In this document: positions 11,444 to 23,912 of the stretch, piece after piece
How the letters are laid out: each line of letters begins with the position of its first letter
Numbering within the stretch: position 1 is the stretch's first letter
From: Tachypleus tridentatus
Taxonomy: Eukaryota; Arthropoda; Merostomata; Xiphosura; Limulidae
DNA length: 64,000 nucleotides
Assembly: GCF_004210375.1 (NCBI RefSeq)
Contig: NC_134830.1
Coordinates: 47,311,094 to 47,375,093 of the forward strand
Direction: 5' to 3'
Position numbers and translations under genes: made by a program
The notes under the pieces: generated by a model
Databases searched by the model: none
Seen by the model: only the letters and a program-made list of their open reading frames with translations
What the model was told of the DNA's origin: nothing

Positions 11444-12946
11444 ATGACGATGTTATCGCAGAAGAGCTATCAGGATGTATCGTGTAGTATGAACTCCATG
11501 CAGTCGATTACGTCAATGAACAATAATTACAATATAAATAATCCTAATGCTAGCTCCATGACCATGAATATGACTTATTCTTCACAAGGGTTTGGTGCTA
11601 ACGTGATGCCTCCGAACGCCATGGGAGGTATGGGGGCTTCTGCGGCCATGGGGATCGGGATTGGTGGAGGATCTCCTTGCATGAGCCAGGTTCCCCAGAG
11701 TTGTCCGCTTGGAACAGGTATGAACTCCTTAAACCTAGGAATGAACGGGATGTCTGCCCAGTCCTGCGTGGGGGCTGTGCCCGGGATAAACTCCATGGTT
11801 CCCGGACGAGATTTCACGGTTTCGGGCCATCATGCCGCCTCGCCTACGGGCTCCGACCAAGGTACCGGACCAGGAGGAGGCTCGGTGCTACAGCGAGCTC
11901 GTACGGAGAAGTCTTATCGGCGCGGTTACACGCACGCCAAGCCCCCGTACTCTTACATCTCGCTGATTACCATGGCCATTCAGAACAGTCACGCTAAGAT
12001 GCTGACGTTGAGCGAGATATACCAGTTCATCATGGACTTGTTTCCTTACTACAGGCAGAACCAACAGCGCTGGCAGAATTCCATTCGTCACAGCCTTAGT
12101 TTCAATGACTGCTTTGTGAAGGTGCCCCGGACGCCGGACAAGCCTGGCAAAGGTAGCTTCTGGACGCTTCATCCGGACTCTGGTAACATGTTCGAGAACG
12201 GCTGTTACTTACGTCGTCAAAAGAGGTTCAAGTGCGAGAAGAAAGAAGCCATAAGAAAGGCACAGAAAATGATCCAGGATGGTCCACGGAACCGGGAGCA
12301 GCAAAGTCCAGATTCAAGTTCCTCTTCTCCAGGAACGAAGTCAATCGATTCTACCACATTTTCTGCGGACATGTCATCTCCCCCGCCGAGACACCATCAA
12401 CAGCAACAGAATTCCCGTCAGCAACAGTACCACCATCCGCACCAACAGCTCATGTCTCCCAGTAGCACACCTACCTCGCTTCCAAATAATCCCCCTCATA
12501 TGATTTCCGTGTCCAACACCGATAATTACAACGGTCACATTCTCGACGGGGGACAGAGCTGTAAACCAGAGAGTTCTTGTTGTAGTCCGTCGACAAGTAT
12601 GAATCAACATGCGCAGCATACGACTGTTATGGATCATCATGCTCAGGAACAAATAGGTCTTTTCCCGCGTAGTCTAACTGACATTGTGTCTCTCCATACT
12701 CCTCTGTTGAACACTGGTCATCTGAAACAGGATCCACATTACAATCCTTCCAATCATCCATTTTCCATAAACAATATAATATCGAATGAAAACAAGGCTG
12801 AGATGAAACTTTACGAAATGTCTCAATACGGAGGTTATGGCCCTTTATCTCCCATTGCACCAGGACAAACGTCTATTCCCAACGACACCTCATACTACCA
12901 CCCGTCTTTATACGCGGTACATCCTTCTGCAGCTTCCAACATATGA
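11444..12946 (+). CDS. FoxA: FoxA / fork head (HNF3) transcription factor, complete single-exon gene
   Basis: The 500-residue protein carries a complete forkhead (winged-helix) DNA-binding domain at residues 164-264 (nt 11933-12235). It starts HAKPPYSY, has recognition helix [10 protein letters not shown] at 212-221 and ends in the FoxA signature [18 protein letters not shown]. Residues 1-120 are rich in Met, Gly, Asn and Ser, as in arthropod fork head N-termini. Residues 316-337 are a Gln/His-rich linker. The C-terminal FoxA transactivation motifs are present: [10 protein letters not shown] at 438-447 and [18 protein letters not shown] near 453-470, close to Drosophila fork head. Family knowledge: a nuclear pioneer factor that patterns foregut/endoderm. 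The start ATG has G at -3, and an in-frame TAA lies just upstream at 11435-11437. A second in-frame ATG at 11450 is an alternative start. No intron interrupts the frame, and 500 aa is normal for the family. The coding region is clearly more GC-rich than its flanks. Confidence 0.97.
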   Translation: MTMLSQKSYQDVSCSMNSMQSITSMNNNYNINNPNASSMTMNMTYSSQGFGANVMPPNAMGGMGASAAMGIGIGGGSPCMSQVPQSCPLGTGMNSLNLGMNGMSAQSCVGAVPGINSMVPGRDFTVSGHHAASPTGSDQGTGPGGGSVLQRARTEKSYRRGYTHAKPPYSYISLITMAIQNSHAKMLTLSEIYQFIMDLFPYYRQNQQRWQNSIRHSLSFNDCFVKVPRTPDKPGKGSFWTLHPDSGNMFENGCYLRRQKRFKCEKKEAIRKAQKMIQDGPRNREQQSPDSSSSSPGTKSIDSTTFSADMSSPPPRHHQQQQNSRQQQYHHPHQQLMSPSSTPTSLPNNPPHMISVSNTDNYNGHILDGGQSCKPESSCCSPSTSMNQHAQHTTVMDHHAQEQIGLFPRSLTDIVSLHTPLLNTGHLKQDPHYNPSNHPFSINNIISNENKAEMKLYEMSQYGGYGPLSPIAPGQTSIPNDTSYYHPSLYAVHPSAASNI

Positions 12947-13504
12947 GTCGACCAGTGACCTCAGGAAAAGGATAGTTAAATGTGGTTTTTAAAGGTTATG
13001 TAACTCAAAAAAAGAAGTGGTACAACAATAGGTAACTTGGACACTGTTTCTACCTTGTGGTCTGTCACGTATATCTTCACTGACGACAGACCAACGCTAG
13101 CTATAGGTTACATAAGCATTTGTGTTGTACGATTCTTTTGTCTAAATGCATACGTACAACAAAACAGGGCAAAGAGTATTCATATGAGAACTGAGTATAT
13201 TGCATTTGAACTTGGTTAAAGGTAGACGTTATATACATATATCTACGTTCCATCATTCATTATTTTATTCAAGGATGCTAATCTAATCGGTGAGACATTG
13301 TGATGTTTTATGTAAGGTGAGCTCATTCATTACTTTGTTTTTATAATAGCCGATCTCAACTATACCATGTCTACAACGATCTTTGATATACTAATACGGA
13401 TTTCTCAGTAAGCATTCTATCACTACGCTCTGTCCTATGCCTTCAGGTCTGTAAGGGCGATACATACAGCGCAATATTTAAAAAAAATACAACTCTTTTC
13501 ACGT

Positions 13505-13690
13505 AAATATAGGTACTAAGAAATGGGTAACACGCCTGCTGCTCCTGACGCAATCGGTTTTCATTCACATAAACAGATGGACTAAGAAATTGGTAAAACG
13601 CTTGTTATTCCTGACAAAAGCGGTATTCATTTGCGTAAATATGTATGTGTTAAACGATGGGTAACATACCTTTCAACGGAATCAGTCTTT
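13505..13690. repeat. About 67-bp unit, three diverged copies
   Basis: Copies are marked by ACTAAGAAATGGGTAACACG (13515), ACTAAGAAATTGGTAAAACG (13581) and a third version near 13649. Confidence 0.65.
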
Positions 13691-13918
13691 ACTGGTAATC
13701 GATAAAACATAAAACCTATAACAATAATAAGTAGAATCGTGTTGACAATTTGTTTTCATCTATATTTCTGGTACATCTTAATGTGTTGCTTGGTTAATCG
13801 ATCAGTTAAACAATACAAGAGCTCGTGTTTACTCCACATTTCTGTTTAAAATTTTTTATCACAGTATATTCAGAAATTCCATCGCAACTTGAGCTCGAGA
13901 AGTCTGTAGATTTAAATA

Positions 13919-13960
13919 TTATGTATATATATATATACCCCCACATATATATATATATAT
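13919..13960. repeat. TA microsatellite
   Basis: Two TA runs separated by CCCCCACA. Confidence 0.9.
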
Positions 13961-14400
13961 TGTAAAACCGAAAAATATCACGAACAATAAAGTAAATAAA
14001 ATCAACTATCGAATATCTCATAATAATTAATTATTTTGACTGTGAATATTTTATTTTTATTATTGGTATAATGTGTGATATGCTGTAAAGTGCACTTTTT
14101 AAGTTTTGTGTCTCTCAAAACATGCAGAGAAAAAATGAAAGACTTATTTAATTCGTTTATTCAATTGAAACAGATATTGTGCTTAAAAGTTTGACGAATA
14201 TATTATTACAAGCTTAACTTAAGTTTTTCACTGAGAAAAATTTAGTTGTTTGATTTAGCTATTCTTTATAAACGTGTATCGAACATGAAAGGTGACTAGG
14301 TTTGTCAGACGAAGAAACTTCTATTATGATTGTACTTTTTCAGAATAAAGAAAATTAAACTCCTCAATTGGTGTGTGTGTGGGGGGGGAATGGGGGAGAA

Positions 14401-14800
14401 ATACCTGCATGTTTTAATTTTGATGTATAGTTTTCATGGTAAAATAAACGCTGAAAAAAACAACAACTGACAAACGCGTACTTTATCCTGAGGTAAAAGT
14501 CCCCACCTATTATTAATATATGCATTAAGAATAGAAGGACCAAGTTGCAAGTGGCCACACCTTCAACAAAATATATACGTATATAATTATCTATTGCTTT
14601 TTTCGTTGTTTTTTTAAAGTTACTAATTGTAAATCACTGTGTACTAAACAATATTGTTTATTACACAGGAATATTAATATAAATGTTTAAATTAAAACGT
14701 GCTATTGAATTATGATGACTTAAAGAAAAATATTAATGTACGTAACCTAACTAAATAGTCCTTATTTATAAACTTTCTTAGATTGAATTAAAGTATTTTA
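14401..14800. other. Intergenic, nothing recognisable
   Basis: Starts just after a GT/G-rich tract (about 14370-14398). Otherwise AT-rich and featureless. Confidence 0.4.
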
Positions 14801-15270
14801 ATGCTTACATGGAACAATACTATAGAAAAGTATTCTAATATATTCACGAAACATTGTTATAATGTTTAGTTATAGATGACATATACATGGAACAATGATG
14901 TAGAAACGTATTCTAATGTATTCAGTTTTTGTGAGATATTTTCATTGAGAGATCTACAGTTTATATATCTTTATAAAGTAACTTTCTTGTATGTGGATTT
15001 TATAAACACTGTACTATTGTCAGAAACTTTGTTGTTAATATATAATATAAGACGTACTGCTATAATTAATCACTGTAGGTTATGTTACACTAAACCCTTT
15101 AACTGTTGAAGACATACTGGTAAACTAGTTATCCGTAGAACTTATGGTTACAATAACTAACTGTGGAAGACATACTGTTAAAGTAGTTAATTATAGACGT
15201 ATAGCTTACACTTAATAGATATGGAAGACGGTATGCTAGACTAGCTAACCACAAATCATAAACTATTAAG
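14801..15270. repeat. Degenerate tandem duplications (about 76-bp and 60-bp units)
   Basis: A 76-bp-spaced pair contains ACATGGAACAAT (14801-14935). It is followed by about three 60-bp units containing GAAGACATACTG and TAGTTA (15085-15270). Confidence 0.6.
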
Positions 15271-16790
15271 CTACCTACACGAAGAATATTTGTTTTTAAA
15301 ACTATCTAAATGATAAGGTTACCTAAATACGGTACATGTGGCAGAAAGCTATCTAATGGAATACGCATGTTGAAACGTACTTTTAAAACTAAATATAACA
15401 TACGTAACAATGAAGTACTTAAATACGAAACAGTTTTTATTGGAACATACACGTTGATAACTGTTATTATACCACTACTTATAGAAATTAGCTTTGATAT
15501 CACTGGCTATTATATTTAACCTGTTTCTCCTCTAAATATATTTTCTTAATAAAATTTTGAAAAAAAATTATAAACTTAATGACAAGTTTCAAATACCCGG
15601 TTGTTCTCTGGAACCTTAAAATTTGTTTAAAACTGTTCACTTTTATATTACTGAAGAACCAGTTTTAATTCCAACATAGAAATACGATGAGACTTGATTG
15701 GTTAGAATATTTACCACTTTTTTTTTTCTGTTTTGTTGAGTACATAAAAACACACACACAACAAAAACAAGAACTTATTTTTTTTTAAAAACTAGGTAAA
15801 TGGCTCTTCATCAGAAGTTTATACTTATTGCAATATCAATTTAATGAGGCTTATTCGTTTAGAAAAAAATAATATTTTTCCCAATGTGAGCATATGTCGT
15901 GTATAGGAAAACACCGTGTTTGTGTGTCTCTCTGAATTTCAGAGCTTCTGAGAAGTAGCAGTACAAAATTTGTGATTCATAAATATAAACTAATACTGTG
16001 TATAAGGATTTCGTATTTTGTATTCGTGGAAAAAGCAACTAAATTTATCTGCTGCTGTCCTTAATTTTGAGCTACGGACCAAGAAATAATGAGGTAGTTA
16101 ACAGTATTCTACTGACCACCTTCCATGGTAAAAGATTGACTGTCACTCTTATGATGCACCTACAGCTTTGAGAGTAAAGAATGTATTTTTGATATAACGC
16201 TGATTCGAAGCCTAATTTCCTTTTGCGAAATTCAAAGCTCCTATCACAAGGCTAACCTGTACCTCGTGTATGAGGAAAACTGGTATAATTCTCGGCATGA
16301 ACACTTTTGGCTTGCGGGAACCAGTTTTTAATCCTTGCAGTGCAAGATGTTGGTTTCTAGTGGTTTGTTCTAGAGCAATAAATATTTTGAATGTTGTTCA
16401 CTTTTGAAACTTACAGTTCATATCATCTATATTTATATGCATTATATTAGCTGGACTGTAATACTTAAATCTATTTCTTTTAAGAACGTAAAAGTGAAAA
16501 CAGATAAGAGTTTATTATAATATGTTTACCACATTACATCTGCGATGTCCAGAGCCGAAGAGTCCTTTCGCGTAATGCCAGAGCTCAGTTTGCCGGCTGG
16601 GACACAAAGGACGTTGCACTGAAGAAAAACTGTTACGGTGTATACCAGATTAAATGAACTGTAATTATTGTAAAAGTTACCCCACTGTAGGATAAATGAT
16701 GTAATTTACAACATTTTTTATTTTTTGTAACATCGATACTTTTTTTTTATTATTATTATCCATTTGAAATAAGTTTACTATAATTCAGAA
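15271..16790. other. Intergenic, nothing recognisable
   Basis: AT-rich. An apparent frame on both strands near 15310-15519 is chance openness in low-complexity sequence. Confidence 0.4.
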
Positions 16791-16799
16791 GAAATGCCG

Positions 16800-16900
16800 A
16801 ACCAGCGAGCTAGTCTATTTGTTGAGCGAGCCGATCAACTATGACGTCAGCGGGATAAAACTACGTCAGCAATTCTAAGACATTAGGCGCGAGAGTGATG
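16800..16900. promoter_or_regulatory. Possible regulatory cluster: CRE plus repeated GTCAGC
   Basis: A GC-richer island contains a perfect TGACGTCA (16842-16849) running into GTCAGC, and a second ACGTCAGCA 20 bases downstream. Both resemble bZIP/Maf half sites. It lies about 3.9 kb downstream of FoxA. This is motif evidence only. Confidence 0.25.
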
Positions 16901-17569
16901 AAAATTATGTTATCACAACTACACCATATCTTCTATATCCAGGGAGGAGTCCTTTCGCCCAAAACAAGGACTCATCAGACTGGCTTGGATGTAACATACA
17001 TTGGCGCTATTAGAAGTTAGCTTTCTTATATGGCAGTAAGTAGAAGTTAAAACGACCTTCCAACCTATGATGATATAGAAATATATATAAAGTTGGTGCC
17101 ATAGGAAAGAAAATTTATCTTTAATATACATAAACTTGTGAAACTAAATACATTTCTGAGTTTGATACCTTCAAGTCATATACACGTGTAATATCTTTCT
17201 CGCTGTACTATACAATTCTTTGTAAAAGTCAATATACTTCTGCCTTATTATAATAAAGCACTTACAAACATTACTCATTTAATAATCATAAATTATAACT
17301 CGTATCTTCCCACAGTAAGTAGCTGACGTTTTAACTGATCCTAAACACTGAATTATGAACAAAGTAAAGTTTAATTATTTTCGAAACTGAATACATCACC
17401 GAAATTAGTATGTTATTTACAGTCTTTCAAAAATAAATTCAAGGTAAAATTATTGCTTATATTTCTTTCGAAAATCTTAATTACACTGACAGACTGATAC
17501 CGGTTTCTTCCGAAATTGGAACACCACCGCCAAAAGAATGGCGCTGCTTTGATGCCCTCCAGAATTCTA

Positions 17570-17760
17570 ACTTTTGAAATTATATTGCTATTATGAGTCC
17601 TTCAAAAACTCTTAACAGTTGCATCTATATTGTTGTTATGAGTTCTTCACACAGTCTAACAATCACATTTATATTGTTATCATGAGTTCTTTAGAAACTC
17701 AAACAATCGCATCTATCTTGTAGTTATGAATCTTTCAGAAACTCTAACCACACCGCCAAA
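17570..17760. repeat. 57-bp minisatellite, about 3.3 units
   Basis: Units contain ATATTGTTGTTATGAGTTCTT and AACTCTAACAATCGCAT-like segments. Confidence 0.7.
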
Positions 17761-18359
17761 TTGATAATGCTTTCATAAGATAATATGTCATTTTGAGGAT
17801 TTCTCTACCAGTATAGTATTTATGTAGATAGAGTGTAACAATGAAATAAACATGGCTTTCCGTCAACTTTTAGTGGAACAAGGAAACAAATATGGCTTAC
17901 TGTCAGCTTTGACTTATATTCATGATGTATATTGTTTATGTATCTAAGATGCTTTTAATTAAACAAAAGTTAGAAATCCAGTTAATATTTATGTTAATCG
18001 TCTCTTATAAGAACTTTAAGTAAAGATGTTCGGTTGAAATGACTAGCCTTAAGTTTCAAAACCCAGCCTGTGGTTGTTTATATGTGCATTACATTGACAG
18101 TTACGTTGAGGTGTTATTTGGCAGGTTCGGTTTATACTTGTTAATAACCAGAGTTAACTAGAGAGAGGTTTGGTTTTTGAAACACGTTAACTGTTAACAA
18201 TAAAAACGTGTTCTTCATATCTTCAATATATGTATAAAACATACCAGTTATGTGGCTAGCAAATAGTTTTGATTTCATCGTAATTTCAATGATTAAATGT
18301 TCTTGACTGAATATTAAACTGACGATGTTCGTGAACATTTACAACTTGAGCACGGTCAT
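17761..18359. other. Intergenic, nothing recognisable
   Basis: AT-rich. A short imperfect direct repeat (ATGGCTTTCCGTCAACTTTT and ATGGCTTACTGTCAGCTTTG, near 17850-17910) is the only structure seen. Confidence 0.4.
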
Positions 18360-19030
18360 AAAGGTTTTCTGTTATCCTGTTAAATTACAAAAAAAAATAT
18401 CTATTTCTTGAGTTTTGTCTTGAAAGTTTTCTATTAGAATATAAAAATGTTTATTTGTTTCTTGAGTTCTGTCTTGAAAGTTCCTGTTAGAATATAAAAA
18501 TGTTTGTTTCTTGAGTTTAGTCTTGAAAGTTTTCTGTTAGAATATAAAAATGTTTGCCTCTTGAGTTTAGTCTTGAAAGTTTTCTGTTAGAAAAAATATC
18601 TATTTGTTTTTGAGTTTTGTCTTGAAAGTTTTCTGTGAGAATATAAAGATGTTTATTCGTTTCTAGAGTTCTCTCTTGAAAGTTCCTGTTAGAATATAAA
18701 AAAATGTTTATTTGTTTCTTAAGTTTAGTCTTTAAAGGTTTTTGTTAGAAAAAATATCTATTTGTTTTTGAGTTTTGTCTTGAAAGTTTCTGTTAGAATA
18801 TAAAGATGTTTATTTGTTTCTTGAGTTCTGTCTTGAAAGTTCCTGTTAGAATATAAAAAATGATTATTTGTTTTTTTTGTTTAGTCTTTAAAGTTTTCTG
18901 TTAGAAAAAAAAATATCTAATTGTTTTGAGTTTTGTCTTGAAAGTTTTCTGTTAAGAGTACAAACATTTTTATTTGTTTCTTGAGTTTTGTCTTAAACGT
19001 TTTCTGTTAGAGTATACAAATGTTTATTTC
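18360..19030. repeat. Minisatellite of about 52-60-bp units, about 11 copies
   Basis: Units read TTTCTTGAGTTTTGTCTTGA then AAGTTTTCTGTTAGAATATA then AAAATGTTTATTTG, with small deletions between copies. Confidence 0.9.
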
Positions 19031-19034
19031 TTTT

Positions 19035-19150
19035 TTAACACAAACTTACATAACAGGCTATATGTGTTTTGCCCACCGTGAGTTCTGAACCCCAATGTTT
19101 AGCGTTATAAGCTCTGAGATTTAACTCTGACCCATCGGGAGGAAGCGAGT
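19035..19150 (-). mobile_element. SINE family B copy, diverged
   Basis: The minus strand shows the family B order, with a TACATAACAGGCTATATGTG counterpart to the TAGCCCATTGTGTAG block. Confidence 0.5.
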
Positions 19151-19502
19151 GTAAAAATAAGTCGACACTCATGCGTGAAGACTCTACAGTCTACATTATA
19201 TAAGAACTTTTACATTAAAACCGTGTGTACAGAAATGTGTTAAAAAAACTCAAGAAATAGGCAAGAATGTCTGAACTGTTAGATAATTCACGTGATCGTG
19301 GTCCGGATTTTACTTTTTAATGTTTCTCATGAAGACAACTATTGTAATCGCTAGGCGTTAATTTCTGTTTAGTTCAGTTCACATAATAAACAAGAAGCAC
19401 TGTATACTCAGTTTTAGGAACACTAAAACATATTAGAACAGATATGTTGTTATACGGAATTTTGTATCGCAGGCCTAACGTCTTTGCATTATTAAACAGT
19501 CG

Positions 19503-19684
19503 CTGAAGACAACTAGTCATAATTACACACGCAGAGCCATTTCTTGGACAACTATTTTACCAACGAATAGTGGGATTGATCGTCATATAACGGTCTCGCG
19601 ACTGAACTGGCGAGCATGTTTGGTAAAATCAGGATTCTAACCTGTAGGTTGCGAGTCAAGCGTACTAACCACCGGACGGGGCCC
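19503..19684 (-). mobile_element. SINE family A, partial
   Basis: The head and middle body are recognisable (ACCAACGAATAGTGGGATTG, GCGAGCATGTTTGGT, GGGGCCCGG at the head end). The 3' tail block is eroded. Confidence 0.65.
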
Positions 19685-19715
19685 GGTCCAAATAATCAAA
19701 ACCGTCTATAACTGA

Positions 19716-19863
19716 GGTCGTAGGCTACACTTTATCCATCAATGAAGAGCGGGATTAACGGTAATACAGTGATGCTCCCACGCCTGAAAGGGCGAGCATT
19801 TTCGATCTCACGTCCCGCAGGTTGCGCTAGTCGAGCGCCTTAACCACTAGACTATGTCATGGC
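19716..19863 (-). mobile_element. SINE family A, second diverged partial copy
   Basis: Contains GAGCGGGATTAACGGTAATA, GCCTGAAAGGGCGAGCAT and a GAGCGCCTTAACCACTAGAC head, adjacent to the previous copy and in the same orientation. Confidence 0.6.
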
Positions 19864-20070
19864 TGTGCAAAAGAGAAACTTATATTTATCGATTTTTTAC
19901 TAGATTTGTAAAGTTCCCTTTATGTAGAAATGACAACATGTCAGCTTGTTGAAATGATCATTTTTTATTACCAGTTCAAAGGGGAAAAGTTGAAGTTAAG
20001 AAAGGCTAAAAATCATGTAAAAGAAGCTATATCAAATAACTTGTTGTTTTCTTTTTCACACAACACTCCG

Positions 20071-20140
20071 AGCGTAGCTCAGTGGTTAGCATTTCGAACT
20101 GTGACGTCTAGGTTCCAAGTTTGCGTCCCATTTCTCGCGT
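20071..20140 (+). other. tRNA-like fragment next to a SINE
   Basis: GAGCGTAGCTCAGTGGTTAG resembles a tRNA D-arm/box A, and AGGTTCCAAG resembles box B. No acceptor stem closes, so this is a SINE head relic rather than a tRNA gene. Confidence 0.35.
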
Positions 20141-20144
20141 TTCA

Positions 20145-20390
20145 CGTCCGGGCATGGCCAGGTGAGTTAAGGCGTTCGAATCCCCGTCGCACCAAATATA
20201 CTCGTCCTTTCAGCCGTGGGGGCGTTATAATGTTACAGTCAATCCCACTATTCGTTGGTAAAAGAGTAGCCGAAGAGTTGACGGTGGGTGGTGATAACTA
20301 GATGCCTTCCTTCTAGTCTTACACTGCTAAATTAGGGACGGCTAGCGCAGAAAGCCCTTGTGTAGCTTTGCGCGAAATTTAAAAACAAAC
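20145..20390 (+). mobile_element. SINE family A with a deletion in the tRNA head
   Basis: CCGGGCATGGCCAGGTGAGT joins directly to TTCGAATCCCCGTCGCACCA, so the anticodon arm is missing. The body and the AAATTTAAAAACAAAC tail are intact. Confidence 0.85.
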
Positions 20391-20445
20391 ATAAATACTT
20401 GCGTTCCACACTCTAGAGTTGTGTATGCGTTAAAAATGTGATAAC

Positions 20446-20600
20446 GAAAGGTCTGAAAGAGTAAGCCCGAGTGTTGGCAGTGGGTGTTTTTCACTAGCTG
20501 CCTTTTAACTTAGTATGTTACTTTCAAATTAGAGAAAGCTAGCACAGAAAGCCTTCGTGTTGTTTTGTGCAAAATCCGACAAACCAATCAAACAAAGAAC
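20446..20600 (+). mobile_element. SINE family A, 3' half only
   Basis: Diverged body and tail: GTGTTGGCAGTGGGTG, AGAAAGCTAGCACAGAAAGC and a CAAACCAATCAAAC end. Confidence 0.6.
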
Positions 20601-21598
20601 TAAAACTTCTCGAAATTTTAATTAAATTATAAAAAAAATAAGGAATTCAGTTTCTATATATATAGTGACAAATTAGGAACGTAATAAAGTAAAAGAAAGA
20701 TAAAATAACAAAAACTGCTAACAACTCAGACTTTTAAATACCTTAATTTATATCATAACTTTCAAAACACTGGAGGACAAGAAATTACAAGTGGAATAAT
20801 AAAGAGGTTAAAATTATTAACACTCTTAACCATTCGAGTTCAGTTCATGTTTTGTTTTTTTTTGAGGGGGTATATGTTACAAAATAATTACTGTGTGTTG
20901 AGTACACACGTAACATTCACTTTGAAGCAAGTGTTAAGTTAACTTTTAGTGGTGTAGTCGAAGACATCATGATGTAATTATCTTTACATTTAGTTCAGTT
21001 ACCGTTGGTTACAAACGTACCTACACGTACGTTTCACAGAGAAGAGTCCGTGCTCGTGTAACTAGAGCAGGAGAAACCTAACTGTGTGATTTAACGACTT
21101 ACTCGTTCACTTTAGTTTGTTCTAGCAACAAAAAAATGTACATGGACATTGACAGGAAAGAAGTCCATTTGCAAGCTGATGTGTTCGTTTGTTAGTATGG
21201 CATACGATTGAAAGTGAAACATGAACGCTGTATAATATAGCATTGGTGGTACATTTGTAACGTTGTGGTATTGATTAATGCTTGAGGTAGGAGTTTGAAA
21301 CCATCTAAAATTATATTCTACAAAGCGGGAATATGGATTACAACTCTGTTTGTATCTACTGTCTAAGATTATGACAGGATTATGTGAGGGTACATTAACA
21401 GTCAATAAGGAAATATTAGTTATATTGTTGTCTTAATGTAAATTCTGTAATCTATTCAACATTGCCTACGTTTTAGAAAAGTTAGCTTACATTTAGTTAC
21501 CACAGTCAAATCTACTTTACCACAGTCAAATCTACTATAAATAACTCAAGGACCGAAAAACCTTCTAAGAGATTAACTATATTTTTGTTATATTTAAT
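20601..21598. other. Intergenic, nothing recognisable
   Basis: AT-rich. The 97-codon minus frame at 21112-21405 shows no domain or codon pattern that I can support. Confidence 0.35.
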
Positions 21599-21630
21599 GT
21601 ATACATATATATATATATACACACATACAC
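21599..21630. repeat. TA/CA microsatellite
   Basis: A TATA run grades into ACACACATACAC. Confidence 0.85.
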
Positions 21631-21724
21631 TCGTTCATTCTTGTAATTCTGGTCAGTAGGAGTTTCATTTTGCTGTCAGGAGGTTAAAAAAAAACAAGAA
21701 TAACGCCATCTGGATCAAGAACAT

Positions 21725-22110
21725 TATATAACTCGTGGACTCTATTCGTTAGTTTATATAACATTCTAATTGTTACTTTAAATAGCGATCTAATTGTTAG
21801 CTTATACAATAATATCATTGTTCGTTTATATAACATTCTAATTGTTACTTTAAATAGCGATCTAATTGTTAACTTATACAATAATATCATTGTTCGTTTA
21901 TATAACAATCTAATTATTTTCATATATACAACAAGTAGCTGTTAGCCTAACTAATAATATAATGAGTGGCCTGTATAACAATCTAACTCTTAGTATATAT
22001 ATAAAAAAAACTAATTATATTTGCCTGTATAGCAATATAACTCTTATCATATACAATAATATAATTATGTTAGCCCATGTAATAGTGTAATTATTATCCT
22101 ATATAGCAAA
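21725..22110. repeat. Tandem array with about 72-bp higher-order unit
   Basis: Two near-identical 72-bp copies contain ATTCTAATTGTTACTTTAAA and TACAATAATATCATTGTTCG. They decay rightward into shorter ATATAACAATCTAA-type subunits. Confidence 0.75.
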
Positions 22111-22687
22111 AACCGATACACAAGTCAAAAGTATGAGAGAAAGTAAGAGACTTTCAGAGAACAGAAAATGTCTACTCTTCTTGGGCTAAAACGCTGTTAC
22201 TGATACAATATTATTAAAGTCTAACAAATTCTAGAAATAGACTCTAACTTCACCAGTATGCGAGGTATTTTTACTCTTTCTTCATAAAACAAGACAGTTC
22301 GTTTACTACCACGTTCAGCTAGACTAGACGAAGTCAAGCTAGGACACCGAGAGAATGTTATGTAGTAAATGAACACAACTTTCATTCCCTGAACACAGTG
22401 TTGTGCAAACTATAACATACGTTTTGTGTGTTTTCTAACAACACGAGTGACGGGAATTTGTAACTTAAAATTGTATTTATTTATTTTAAGAGGTTATTAT
22501 ATCGTGAGAACATGTTTTTATTATTTATATGTAGGTTTTGGTAAAAGTCGTCAACCAAAACATTTGTGTCCTGTTTTGTTAGCTCATAGTGTATGTGTTG
22601 TTTAAAACACAAAATTTTGTTATATTCAACCAAACCCAAGATGTTTTTACATGATATTTTCAGATAGATAACTTGCTTCATTTGCTA
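22111..22687. other. Intergenic, nothing recognisable
   Basis: No supported gene or repeat. Confidence 0.4.
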
Positions 22688-22812
22688 GATGCACCCCGTA
22701 GTGTCACAGTAGTATGTTTGCGGAACTCCCAGCGCTAGAATTCGAGTTTCGATACTCGTGGTAGGCAGAGCTCATACAGCTTGTGTTGGTTTGTACTTAA
22801 ATTCAAAACTAA
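22688..22812 (+). mobile_element. SINE family B copy
   Basis: CCGTAGTGTCACAGTAGTAT head, GAGTTTCGATACTCGTGGTA, then CAGAGCTCATACAGCTTGTG and an AAAAAGCAAAC tail. Confidence 0.7.
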
Positions 22813-22834
22813 AAAGCAAACATTTTCTGTGCGA

Positions 22835-23000
22835 ACATTGTAACTGAACTTGCAGCTGTATTATTTCTAATAGTAGACAGTTATAACATTGTAAGTTAAC
22901 TTACGATATTATTATTTCCAATAGTTGACACATATAGTATAATACTGCAACTCAACTCACAGCATTATTATTTCTAGTAGTAGACACATACATATATTAT
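22835..23000. repeat. About 62-bp unit, three copies
   Basis: Copies share ATTATTATTTCTAATAGTAGAC and AACTCAACTTACAGC-like stretches (variants in each). Confidence 0.65.
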
Positions 23001-23899
23001 TGTTCAGTAACTCTGGGAGTCACATGTAAACCCTAAAAAAAATCTAACTCAGTTGGCTTTAGTTGTTGTCAAGCGCAAAGTTTCTCACAGTTATCGAAAT
23101 CCGAGTTTTAATGTCGTAAGCCTACAGACGTACCGCTGGAGATAGAACATTTACTGTGAAAACAATTACATAACAATAGATTAACAATACAGTCATTATA
23201 TGACACAAGCAATCACAACGCTTAATACAAGCCATTCCCTCATTGGCAGCAGAATCTCTAATCCTTACATAGGCTTGTCACACTGAACGAATTCAGCACG
23301 AATATAAAAATTTCCTAAACTGTGATTTTTTGATCACTCAAATTTAGTAGAAAATATTACTTTTTTTAAATAAATGTATTCTAAAGCGATCATTTCTAGA
23401 TTTAGTGAGTTGAATTGTCTTTAAAGTAAAGTCAGGCCGCTAGAAATAGATGATGTGTTGAGGATTTCAAGGGGTGATATCTCCTTGGAATAAGTCATTT
23501 TAAAACTCAGTTTGTGTTGTTGAACTATGTTTAATTTCTTACAGAAACAACGTGAAATTCTGCTAAAAGTGTCAGGCCTTATTCCCCTTCCCCCTCAGGA
23601 AGCAAACTTTAGAAATGACTATGGGATTAACATGTAGATAACCAGAACCATTTGTTATTTACATTAGACTTGCAGTGTCACCATCTATGTGGTTGGTATT
23701 TCGTCGTATCTTTAGAAAGATGACCTTTGATTTTAAATATACATGCACAATTTGTAAAACTAGTAATAATATAAAGAGTTAAAAGTTCATTCTTTTTTGC
23801 AAAAAGAAATACTTTTAAGTTAATGGAAAATACTTTTGAATATAAAGTTTACTGCGAAACCAAGTATTTCTGGTTTAGAAGGATTTTAATTTGTGGTGT
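23001..23899. other. Intergenic, nothing recognisable
   Basis: No gene or repeat that I can name. Confidence 0.4.
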
Positions 23900-23912
23900 C
23901 TGTAAGCATCGC

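Larger units (their letters stand above)
12947..14400 (+). other. Likely FoxA 3' UTR and downstream flank
   Basis: No coding signal. Candidate poly-A signals AATAAA occur at 13986-13991, 13995-14000 and 14344-14349. Which one is used cannot be told. The segment contains a 67-bp triplicate (13505-13690) and a TA microsatellite (13919-13960). Confidence 0.35.

Noticed and set aside
11575..12860. Several antisense and alternate-frame ORFs inside FoxA
   Set aside because: Shadows of the GC-rich FoxA coding sequence; none has domain content.
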